Below the pieces are notes generated by a model, which ran no database searches, had not been told where the DNA came from, and was given only the letters and a program-made list of their open reading frames with translations. Source: Candidatus Fermentibacterota bacterium (GTDB lineage: Bacteria; Fermentibacterota; Fermentibacteria; Fermentibacterales; JCC-6). From it: a stretch of 8,345 bases of DNA. Below are positions 1 through 6,127 of this stretch, one piece after another (the first letter of the stretch is position 1; every line of letters starts with the position of its first letter). A program made the translations under genes and the position numbers. The stretch covers positions 1 through 8,345 of the forward strand of contig JAUWJE010000070.1 in the NCBI GenBank assembly GCA_030607835.1, written 5' to 3'.

Positions 1-176
1 ATGAATACCGCTCTGTCAAATCCTGCCATACTGGCAACAGTATCCTCCAGATGATTGATGGTTGGATCTTCTCCGAAAACATCGTCACCAACCTCTGCTC
101 TGGACATCGCGTTTCTCATAGCATGTGAAGGAGTACTGACAGTATCACTTCTCAGATCAACTTTTATCCTTGTCAA
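1..176 (-). CDS. ltaE: Low-specificity L-threonine aldolase, N-terminal part (partial)
   Basis: This is the first 58 codons of a PLP-dependent aldolase of the threonine aldolase family (fold type I), which cleaves L-threonine or allo-threonine to glycine and acetaldehyde in the cytoplasm. Visible are the N-terminal family signature DLRSDTVSTP (residues 7-16) and the GDDVFGEDPT block (30-39), both typical of LtaE; the PLP lysine lies beyond the left edge. The start is TTG at 176-174. An in-frame TGA lies nine bases (three codons) upstream and the next in-frame ATG is codon 20, past the conserved signature, so TTG is the only sensible start. TTG overlaps the TGA stop of ddl as TTGA, which implies translational coupling; a G-run in the end of ddl may serve as a weak Shine-Dalgarno site. 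Family assignment is firm; exact stereospecificity is not visible. Confidence 0.88.
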   Translation of the reverse strand, partial: MTRIKVDLRSDTVSTPSHAMRNAMSRAEVGDDVFGEDPTINHLEDTVASMAGFDRAVF

Positions 177-1183
177 TTGAGTTCAGACCCCCGCAATGGA
201 TTTGAGTAATTTCTCAGTGCTTCGGTGAGAATTCGCTCCATGATTTCAGATGATGTTTTTCCGGAAGCCTCCCAGAGTTTTGAAAACATGCTTATTTCAG
301 TGAAACCAGGAATAGTATTTATCTCATTAAAATAAATCTCATCATCTCCAATCAGAAGGAAATCCGCTCTTGCAAAACCACTGCCTTCCAGCAAAGAGAA
401 TACTTTCTCTGCATATACTCTGATTTGATCTGATACCTTATCAGGTAATGGTGCCGGGATAATAAGTTTCGAATCAATGCAATCATATTTTGCAGTATAA
501 TCATACCATTCCAGACCTGGAATTATCTCACCTGGAACAGAAGATGAAACAGTACCGGATTCACTCAGAAGAGCGACTTCAATTTCCCTGACATTTGTCA
601 GTCCATTCTCTACAAGAATCAGACTGTCATATCTAAAGGCAAGTGCGAATGCATCCTGAAGTTGTTCAGGTGTTTCAACTTTTGATATTCCAACACTGGA
701 ACCCATTCTAGCTGGTTTGACAAATAAAGGGTATCGAAGCGGCTCGAGTTCGTTCTGAGAAGGGGGTGAATTCAGCGAAAAACTCTTCCATGGAACAACT
801 GGAATTCCTTCGGATGAAGCGAGTCTTTTAGTGGTGACTTTATTCATTGCAAGAGATGATGTCATGACAGAGGCACCAGTATAGGGCCAGCCTGCGATCT
901 CGCATAATCCCTGAATTGTCCCATCTTCCCCCCACGGACCATGGAGCACGGGGAATACGAGATCAAACTCTATTTCTGTTTCATCAGTGAATAGTTTCCA
1001 GACAGGATGACCAGTATTGAGCGTTATCGTTGATTTGTCCAGAAACCATTGCCCTTTTCCGGATATTTCAACGGATATGATTTCATGTCCGGATTGTTCA
1101 AGAACGGAACGGACAAAAAATGCGGACTGTATGGATATATCCCGCTCTGCTGATCTTCCTCCGGAGAGAAGCAGTATTTTCAT
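173..1183 (-). CDS. ddl: D-alanine--D-alanine ligase
   Basis: This is a cytoplasmic ATP-grasp ligase joining two D-alanines for the UDP-MurNAc-pentapeptide of peptidoglycan. At 336 aa it has family-typical length. Visible are the N-terminal SGGRSAERDIS loop (7-17, catalytic Glu13 by family analogy), HGPWGEDG (81-88), the ATP-binding FVKPARMGSSVGI block (154-166, Lys156), and the omega-loop YDYTAKY (227-233). The Mg-binding set is Asp274 with Glu287 and Asn289 in NEINTIPGFT (286-295), plus Arg272. The omega-loop Lys-Tyr (232-233) matches D-Ala-D-Ala ligases rather than the VanA-type D-lactate ligases, so a resistance-type ligase is unlikely. The start at 1183 is set by AGGAGG (plus-strand 1190-1195), six bases upstream. 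It is first gene of a pair with the threonine aldolase, overlapping it by 4 bases. No other mur or fts gene is in view. Confidence 0.95.
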   Translation of the reverse strand: MKILLLSGGRSAERDISIQSAFFVRSVLEQSGHEIISVEISGKGQWFLDKSTITLNTGHPVWKLFTDETEIEFDLVFPVLHGPWGEDGTIQGLCEIAGWPYTGASVMTSSLAMNKVTTKRLASSEGIPVVPWKSFSLNSPPSQNELEPLRYPLFVKPARMGSSVGISKVETPEQLQDAFALAFRYDSLILVENGLTNVREIEVALLSESGTVSSSVPGEIIPGLEWYDYTAKYDCIDSKLIIPAPLPDKVSDQIRVYAEKVFSLLEGSGFARADFLLIGDDEIYFNEINTIPGFTEISMFSKLWEASGKTSSEIMERILTEALRNYSNPLRGSELN

Positions 1184-1219
1184 TTCTCGCCTCCTGCAGG
1201 TTGTAATCCGAAAAGGGTC

Positions 1220-1247
1220 TTGACCGGACCTTTCCGGTTGGTAGTTT
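1220..1247 (+). promoter_or_regulatory. Weak candidate promoter for the epimerase-phosphatase pair
   Basis: TTGACC (1220-1225) is a good -35 match. The best -10 at 16 bases is TAGTTT (1242-1247), which keeps only three of six consensus positions. If used, transcription would begin near 1255 and leave a leader of about 80 bases holding the hairpin at 1292-1318. A separate TAATAT (1269-1274) has no convincing -35. Promoter rules for this lineage are unknown. Confidence 0.25.
1223..1238. repeat. Perfect 6-bp inverted repeat, possible operator
   Basis: ACCGGA (1223-1228) and TCCGGT (1233-1238) are perfect complements around a 4-base centre. The dyad sits between the divergent ddl and epimerase genes and overlaps the end of the candidate -35 box at 1220. 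It could be an operator or part of a short hairpin; there is no T-run, so it is unlikely to be a terminator. Confidence 0.35.
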
Positions 1248-1291
1248 ATCCAGACGGTTGTTGAATGCTAATATACGATTACTTTTCATAT

Positions 1292-1318
1292 CCGGCAGGT
1301 TATATTTCACTCTGCCGG
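1292..1318 (+). promoter_or_regulatory. GC-rich leader hairpin just upstream of the epimerase RBS
   Basis: CCGGCAG (1292-1298) pairs perfectly with CTGCCGG (1312-1318), leaving a 13-base loop that can shrink by one G-U pair. The stem ends six bases before the GGAGG ribosome site (1325-1329), so it would lie in the 5' untranslated region. It may shape ribosome access or mRNA stability. No known riboswitch is recognised. Confidence 0.35.
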
Positions 1319-1324
1319 GACTCC

Positions 1325-1329
1325 GGAGG
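1325..1329 (+). promoter_or_regulatory. Shine-Dalgarno site that decides the epimerase start
   Basis: GGAGG lies 1 base before the ATG at 1331 and 4 bases before the ATG at 1334. The spacing and the SDR family N-terminus (M-K-I-L-I-T-G) both favour 1334. An upstream in-frame ATG at 1265 has no such site and would add residues unlike any SDR N-terminus. Confidence 0.6.
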
Positions 1330-1333
1330 TATG

Positions 1334-2275
1334 ATGAAGATTCTCATTACGGGTGGAGCAGGTTTCATAGCTTCGAATGTTGCTGATTTCCTTATTGAAA
1401 AGAAACACGAAGTCCACATAATGGATGATCTCTCCACAGGATTTATCGAAAACGTGAATCCCGATGCCGTATTCCACAAACTCGATATAAGGAGTAAAGA
1501 TGCCTTCGATCTCATCTCTATCGGGGGATATGATATTCTCTGCCATCACGCGGCACAGATGGATGTACGAAGGTCTGTCAGGGAACCTGTTTTTGACGCT
1601 GATGTAAATATTGAAGGAACTCTCAATATTCTTGAAGCTTCAAGAAAAGGGGGAGTTCGCAGAGTTGTATATGCTTCTACCGGAGGGGCTGTTTACGGGG
1701 AGCCTCAGGAACTTCCCGTGCCGGAGACACATCCGATTAATCCAATATGTCATTATGGAATAAGCAAGCACACTGTAGAACACTACCTTTTCCTTTACAG
1801 GTTCCTTTATGGACTTGATTATGTGATTCTCAGATATCCGAATGTTTACGGTCCCAGACAGAATCCGTACGGAGAAGCAGGTGTAACAGCCATCTTTACT
1901 CTGGCATATCTCACTGGCAATCCTCCCAGAATCAATGGTGATGGGCTTCAAGAGAGGGATTACGTTCATGTCACTGATATAGCAAGGGCGAACGAGATGG
2001 CAATGGATCTGTCAAGAACTGATATCTCCGGAGAGATTTTCAACATTGGCTGGGGTGTCGGAAAATCTGTTCTTGAACTTGATCGGATTATTCGGGACTT
2101 CACCGGGACTGATCATAAACCCACGTACGGACCCCCCCTGCCTGAGGAAATCCTTCAGATTGCCCTGGACAGCACAAAGGCAAGAGAGATCCTGGGATGG
2201 GAACCTGAGATCCGGTTCGAGGAGGGTCTCGATGATCTGGTAAAGTATCACAGCAGGAAATTGACAGCATTATGA
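1334..2275 (+). CDS. NAD-dependent sugar epimerase/dehydratase, UDP-glucose 4-epimerase-like (extended SDR)
   Basis: This 313-aa cytoplasmic enzyme is an extended SDR acting on nucleotide sugars, most like UDP-hexose 4-epimerases. Visible are the Rossmann TGGAGFIAS (6-14), the acidic DDLSTG (31-36) that binds the NAD ribose, HHAAQ (71-75), catalytic Ser115 in ASTGG, Tyr141-x3-Lys145 (YGISK), RYPNVYGPRQ (167-176), and RDYVHVTDIA (208-217), which contacts the nucleotide sugar. The last glycine of the usual GxxGxxG is Ala13, a common variant. The start at 1334 is chosen from the family N-terminus and GGAGG spacing; 1331 is possible. The stop overlaps the next start as ATGA, so it forms an operon with the GmhB-like phosphatase. 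Substrate is inferred only: 4-epimerase is favoured by DDLSTG, and it does not look like HldD. Confidence 0.88.
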   Translation: MKILITGGAGFIASNVADFLIEKKHEVHIMDDLSTGFIENVNPDAVFHKLDIRSKDAFDLISIGGYDILCHHAAQMDVRRSVREPVFDADVNIEGTLNILEASRKGGVRRVVYASTGGAVYGEPQELPVPETHPINPICHYGISKHTVEHYLFLYRFLYGLDYVILRYPNVYGPRQNPYGEAGVTAIFTLAYLTGNPPRINGDGLQERDYVHVTDIARANEMAMDLSRTDISGEIFNIGWGVGKSVLELDRIIRDFTGTDHKPTYGPPLPEEILQIALDSTKAREILGWEPEIRFEEGLDDLVKYHSRKLTAL

Positions 2276-2835
2276 AGGATGCTTTGCCCGTTTTCCTTGA
2301 CAGAGATGGTGTGATTAACAGAAATCTTGCTGATTACGTTAGATCACTGAAGGATTGGGTCCCACTCCCCGGTGCTATTGAGGCAATAGCGAATCTTAGC
2401 AACGCAGGGCATCCTGTCATAGTCGTTACGAATCAGTCTGCAATATCACGGAAATACTGCCTTGAATCGGATGTTATGGAGATACATCAACATCTGGTTC
2501 AGCTTGTCGATATGGCCGGAGGAAAGATTGACGGCATTTACTACTGTCCTCACCATCCTGATGAAGAGTGCGATTGCAGAAAACCGAACACAGCTATGCT
2601 TGATACGGCGAGAGTTGAACTGAACCTTCCCCCCGGCGGTTATCTTGTAGGTGACGCTTTATCTGATATGGAAATGGGAAGAAGAGCGGGACTGAAGACT
2701 ATACTGGTTCTTACCGGCAGAGGATTAAATCAGCTTGAAATCATTGAAATGGAAAACCATCCATCGCCGTGGAAAGTGACAGAAAATCTTGCATCCGCTG
2801 CTTTGATTATTCTGGAAGATTCAACTCAGGATTAA
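2272..2835 (+). CDS. gmhB: GmhB-like D,D-heptose 1,7-bisphosphate 7-phosphatase (HAD-IIIA)
   Basis: This 187-aa cytoplasmic HAD phosphatase is of the GmhB family, which removes the C7 phosphate of D-glycero-D-manno-heptose 1,7-bisphosphate on the way to NDP-heptose. Visible are motif I FLDRDGVINRN (8-18; nucleophile Asp10, acid/base Asp12), motif II VTNQS (52-56, Thr53), the zinc loop CPHHPDEECDCRKP (92-105; Cys92, His94, Cys100, Cys102) with Lys104 as motif III, and motif IV VGDALSD (126-132; Asp128, Asp132). All key residues are present and the length is normal. Its ATG overlaps the epimerase stop (ATGA), and no strong ribosome site precedes it, so translation is probably coupled. GmhA, HldE and HldD homologues are not in this window. 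A related histidinol-phosphate phosphatase is less likely given the zinc loop and neighbour. Confidence 0.88.
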   Translation: MKDALPVFLDRDGVINRNLADYVRSLKDWVPLPGAIEAIANLSNAGHPVIVVTNQSAISRKYCLESDVMEIHQHLVQLVDMAGGKIDGIYYCPHHPDEECDCRKPNTAMLDTARVELNLPPGGYLVGDALSDMEMGRRAGLKTILVLTGRGLNQLEIIEMENHPSPWKVTENLASAALIILEDSTQD

Positions 2836-2841
2836 CCTTCT

Positions 2842-5478
2842 TTATTTTTCTCCCTCAATGATGTCCAGTTTCTCAAGGTAATCCTTCAACCGGTTGATTC
2901 CCGCTTGAATCTGATCTCTATCCCCTTCTCTACCGGCAATTTCAATAAAAGCTCCTATTTCAGTAATCATGTCAAAACCATATCCGGCTCCTGTGCCCTT
3001 CATGCTATGCCCGCATCTTTCGATATCTCTGTAAGAGTTTTCTTCAAGCAGATCCATCATTTTAATGACATCTTCATGTCTGTGTTCAATGTATCCTGGA
3101 ATCAAAGGCATCAGATCAGGGTCGACATGTATTTCGATTTTCTCTTCATTGCTGATATCCTCAAAACCGGACGAGGATGAAGTAATATCGTTAATCAATT
3201 TTATAAGAATAGCTTTACTTACAGGCTTCGCCAGATGCACATCGCATCCTGCATCCAAACATTTTTTCACTTCTGTATTGATTGAGTGAGCAGTGAGTGC
3301 CACAATGGGAGTATGGTCAATTCCTCTCTTTTCCTCAATCTCCCTGATTTTCTTAGTGGCCTGGAACCCGTCCATAACAGGCATTTGCATGTCCAGAAGG
3401 ATTATGTCCCATATTTCTGTTGGAAATAACTCGACAGCAATACTTCCATTACTTGCTTCCACGATTGAGCATGATTCCTTCTTGAGGAAAGCATTGATAA
3501 GGAATCTGTTATCAGGGGAATCATCCACGAGTAATATTGAAAGAGATCCGTGTTCTCCTGTTTCGATTTTAGTGCTATCCTGACTCAAGTTTTCACTGGT
3601 TTGCTCCGCGCCTTGCTCCGGAATAGCAAACTTTACCGTAAAACTGAATGTAGTACCCTCTCCGGTTGTGCTTTCAACGGAAATATCACCATGCATTAAG
3701 TGAACGAGTTTTTTTGATATTGCCAGACCAAGTCCAGTTCCTCCAAAATTTCTTGTTACTGAAGCATCTGCCTGCGTGAACATATTGAAGATACTTTCAA
3801 GTTTTGCAGATGGTATTCCTATTCCGGTATCTGATACTGAGAAACTGAGAGTTGAACAGTTCTCCGAAGTTCCTATATTCTCGACAGATACGCTAATGCC
3901 CCCTGTTTCAGTGAATTTTATCGCATTTCCAATCAGATTTACCAGTATCTGCCTGAGTTTGTTCGGATCACCGATCAGGAGATCAGGAACTTCAGGCTTT
4001 AATTCAAATGTCATAGAAAGGTTCTTCTGGCTGCTGCGTACGGAAAGGGTATCACATATCCTTGTAAGAAGATCATTCAGATTGAAGGATATCTCCTCAA
4101 GAGTGATCTTCCCGGCCTCGATCCTGGAAATGTCCAGTATATCATTGATTAACGCAAGAAGACTTTCACCTGATGAATGCATCATTTCAATCAGCTTCAT
4201 CTGTTCGCTGTCAAGATCTGTTTCAGAAAGAAGATCAGTTGCTCCGATTATGGAATTCAGCGGGGTCCGGATTTCATGACTCATGTTAGCGAGAAATTCC
4301 GATTTTGTCCTTGAAGCGTTTTCCGCGGCTTCACTTGCTTCAACAATATCACGCTCAACTCGTCTTCTTTCGGTTATGTCTCTTATTATCCCAATCGAAT
4401 ACCAGTTGTCATTCATTCTTGTTGCTGAGATCGAGAGTTCAACCGGAAAATCTGACCCGTTCTTTCTTCTGGCTTCTATTTCCAGTGTGCGTCCCACTAC
4501 AAGTCCCTCTCCAGTAGTTTTGAAAACCTCAAATCCATTTCTGAATGATGATAGATATTGCGGTGGAGCAATCAGCTCGTGAAGATTCTCACCCAGCATC
4601 TCTTTCTCTGTATAACCAAACATCATCATGCCGGCTTTGTTCACAAATGATATCAAACCTTTCTCATTCATCATTATGATTGCATCCTGTGTGGATTGAG
4701 CTATGGCTTTGAATTTTTCCTCACTGTATTGATGCGATTTGATAGCTCTTTGGGTTTCCGTAACGTCATGGAGAATACTCAGAATATTCTTCGGATAACC
4801 ATCTGCGTCATGAATGAGAGTTGAATTAATTATAACTTCTGCACCTGATCCAACTTTCGATTTAAGAACAAGCCTGTATTCCTCAATCTTGCCGTTTGTC
4901 AGCAGTTCCTTGAGCATTATTTCCTGATGATCCGGGCTTGAATAGATAGAAGTTACCGGTTTCCCGATAACTTCTTCTCTTGTGAATCCTGTTATTCGGG
5001 AGATAGAATCGGAGATGTCGAACAGAATCCCATTCATATCAGTATGGTAATAGATGATATTCTTCATACTGTTAACAATAGAAAGGTAGTCCGATGCTCT
5101 TTGATTTCTCTGTTTCAGAGTCCTGCTGCTTTTAGAAAGCTCAATAAATGTGTGAATTAACCCTCTATGTTCTCTGATTCTGCATTCGGTAGTCGAAATA
5201 ACAACTGGGATATTCCTGTTCTGATTTCCCCTTAGGAATCCATCAACAGCGATACCTGATGGCTCAAGCGGGGCTTTATTCAGCGTTTTCAGGAAGATAT
5301 CACATCGCTTACCGATTATCGACATTTCGGGTAATCCGACAATCTCAGCCGCTCTGTTGTTGATTTCAACAATTCCACCTGTAACGAAATCAACAATGAA
5401 TACGCCTGCACCCTGAGAATTTAAGAAGTTCTTACTAAAGTCTTCTGCGGTTCTTCCAGAATAATCCGGTGTATTCAT
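2842..5478 (-). CDS. Cytoplasmic hybrid sensor histidine kinase (3 PAS, HisKA, HATPase, REC, HPt)
   Basis: This is an 878-aa signal-sensing kinase with no membrane segment in the chosen frame. Domains are PAS1 (about 12-115), PAS2 (128-245), PAS3 (252-372, ending RDITE), HisKA (390-455; SHEIRTPLN, phospho-acceptor His401), HATPase (500-617; N-box Asn518, DTGIGIP from Asp550, GGTGLGL 579-585), REC (646-765; acidic pair Asp652/653, phospho-acceptor Asp696, Thr729, Lys751), and HPt (785-870; His824 in HSMKGTGAGYG). All catalytic residues look intact. The start is taken at 5478 because AGAGG lies seven bases upstream (5486-5490). The alternative ATG at 5526 lacks a ribosome site and would sit at or before the predicted transcription start. 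The PAS ligands are not identifiable. The gene is divergent from a single-domain receiver, its likely partner, and ends six bases from gmhB. Confidence 0.93.
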   Translation of the reverse strand: MNTPDYSGRTAEDFSKNFLNSQGAGVFIVDFVTGGIVEINNRAAEIVGLPEMSIIGKRCDIFLKTLNKAPLEPSGIAVDGFLRGNQNRNIPVVISTTECRIREHRGLIHTFIELSKSSRTLKQRNQRASDYLSIVNSMKNIIYYHTDMNGILFDISDSISRITGFTREEVIGKPVTSIYSSPDHQEIMLKELLTNGKIEEYRLVLKSKVGSGAEVIINSTLIHDADGYPKNILSILHDVTETQRAIKSHQYSEEKFKAIAQSTQDAIIMMNEKGLISFVNKAGMMMFGYTEKEMLGENLHELIAPPQYLSSFRNGFEVFKTTGEGLVVGRTLEIEARRKNGSDFPVELSISATRMNDNWYSIGIIRDITERRRVERDIVEASEAAENASRTKSEFLANMSHEIRTPLNSIIGATDLLSETDLDSEQMKLIEMMHSSGESLLALINDILDISRIEAGKITLEEISFNLNDLLTRICDTLSVRSSQKNLSMTFELKPEVPDLLIGDPNKLRQILVNLIGNAIKFTETGGISVSVENIGTSENCSTLSFSVSDTGIGIPSAKLESIFNMFTQADASVTRNFGGTGLGLAISKKLVHLMHGDISVESTTGEGTTFSFTVKFAIPEQGAEQTSENLSQDSTKIETGEHGSLSILLVDDSPDNRFLINAFLKKESCSIVEASNGSIAVELFPTEIWDIILLDMQMPVMDGFQATKKIREIEEKRGIDHTPIVALTAHSINTEVKKCLDAGCDVHLAKPVSKAILIKLINDITSSSSGFEDISNEEKIEIHVDPDLMPLIPGYIEHRHEDVIKMMDLLEENSYRDIERCGHSMKGTGAGYGFDMITEIGAFIEIAGREGDRDQIQAGINRLKDYLEKLDIIEGEK

Positions 5479-5485
5479 TGCGGCA

Positions 5486-5490
5486 CCTCT
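5486..5490 (-). promoter_or_regulatory. Shine-Dalgarno site that decides the kinase start
   Basis: On the minus strand AGAGG precedes the ATG at 5478 by seven bases. No comparable site precedes the longer in-frame ATG at 5526, so the 16-residue hydrophobic extension it would add is probably not translated. Confidence 0.6.
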
Positions 5491-5528
5491 CAGTAACAGT
5501 CGAAATAGCATGCACAAGAATATCATAG

Positions 5529-5557
5529 ATAATAATTCAGCATAACTATATCTTCAA
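5529..5557 (-). promoter_or_regulatory. Candidate sigma-70-type promoter for the hybrid kinase
   Basis: On the minus strand TTGAAG (5557-5552) and TATTAT (5534-5529) are separated by exactly 17 bases, matching four of six and five of six consensus positions. Transcription would begin near 5522, leaving a leader of about 44 bases before the ATG at 5478. The region is AT-rich, so chance matches are possible. Confidence 0.4.
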
Positions 5558-5599
5558 CCATAATGGATATATATAAAACAGACCAAATGCACATAATGC

Positions 5600-5627
5600 T
5601 CAATACCATATCGTTGAGAAGTATTGA
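5600..5627. repeat. 7-bp inverted repeat in the kinase/receiver divergent region
   Basis: TCAATAC (5600-5606) and GTATTGA (5621-5627) are perfect complements 14 bases apart, so the half-site centres lie about two helical turns apart. That geometry would suit a dimeric regulator, but the stretch is AT-rich and the match could be chance. No clear promoter for the receiver gene was found; TATACT (5667-5672) and TATATT (5679-5684) are possible -10 boxes without good -35 partners. Confidence 0.25.
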
Positions 5628-5756
5628 TTATCTTTCAGAAAACCGGGGACTGAAATATTCAATGGATATACTGTTCTGTATATTGGATTTGCGGAACCAC
5701 TATCTTATTTGTAGTATTCCCTGTGATATGAAGCATATTGAACTGATAGGAGAATT

Positions 5757-6125
5757 ATGCCTGCAATACTCATCGTAGATGATGATTCAATGGTCAGAAA
5801 GATGCTTGTAAATGTTTTCCAGAAAGAGGATTACAGCACTTTTGAAGCATCAGATGGCAAATCCGCTTTAAGAATATATCGTGATGAAAATATTGATGTG
5901 ATTTTAACGGATATTGTAATGCCTGATATGGAAGGTATCGAGACTATTCGTGAATTACGGAAAATCAACCCTGATGCAAAAATAATTGCATTCTCCGGTG
6001 GAGGTTCTCTTTCGCCAGATGGTTACCTGAAGATCGCTGCTTCCATGGGTGCCAGTTACACTTTCAGGAAACCTTTTGACATAAATGAACTTAAAGAAGC
6101 TGTTAGGAAACTGCTGGTTCCCTGA
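5757..6125 (+). CDS. Single-domain response regulator (CheY-like receiver)
   Basis: This 122-aa soluble receiver has no output domain. Visible are the acidic pocket VDDDS (7-11; Asp8/Asp9), the phospho-acceptor Asp52 in LTDIVMPDMEG (50-60), Ser80 in AFSGGG at the conserved Thr/Ser position, and Lys105 in RKPF. The position three before the lysine, usually an aromatic switch residue in CheY, is Thr102 here, with Tyr101 and Phe103 beside it. An AGGAG site (5748-5752) four bases from the ATG supports the start. It is transcribed away from the hybrid kinase, whose C-terminal HPt could pass phosphate to Asp52. With no DNA-binding part, it must act by protein contact or as a phosphate sink. It is not called CheY because no chemotaxis genes are in view. 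Confidence 0.92.
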   Translation: MPAILIVDDDSMVRKMLVNVFQKEDYSTFEASDGKSALRIYRDENIDVILTDIVMPDMEGIETIRELRKINPDAKIIAFSGGGSLSPDGYLKIAASMGASYTFRKPFDINELKEAVRKLLVP

Positions 6126-6127
6126 AA

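Noticed and set aside
173..1183. VanA-type D-Ala-D-lactate (resistance) ligase
   Set aside because: The omega loop keeps Lys-Tyr (232-233) as in housekeeping ligases, and no vanH- or vanX-like gene is adjacent.
1265..1333. 23-residue N-terminal extension of the epimerase
   Set aside because: It lacks a ribosome site, would translate through the leader hairpin, and places residues before the Rossmann strand that are not family-like.
2833..2860. Bidirectional terminator between gmhB and the kinase
   Set aside because: There is a T-rich stretch on plus but only a 3-bp possible stem; not enough for a call.
3776..4279. 167-codon plus-strand open frame inside the kinase
   Set aside because: It lies wholly antisense to the HisKA/HATPase coding region, with no ribosome site and no recognisable family; a coding shadow.
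5671..5697. Interrupted inverted repeat GTTC...GAAC upstream of the receiver
   Set aside because: Only four contiguous matching bases per arm; expected by chance.
5563..5778. Plus-strand 71-codon open frame in the kinase/receiver intergenic region
   Set aside because: It has no ribosome site, its residue mix reflects AT-rich noncoding DNA, and it runs out of frame into the start of the well-supported receiver gene.
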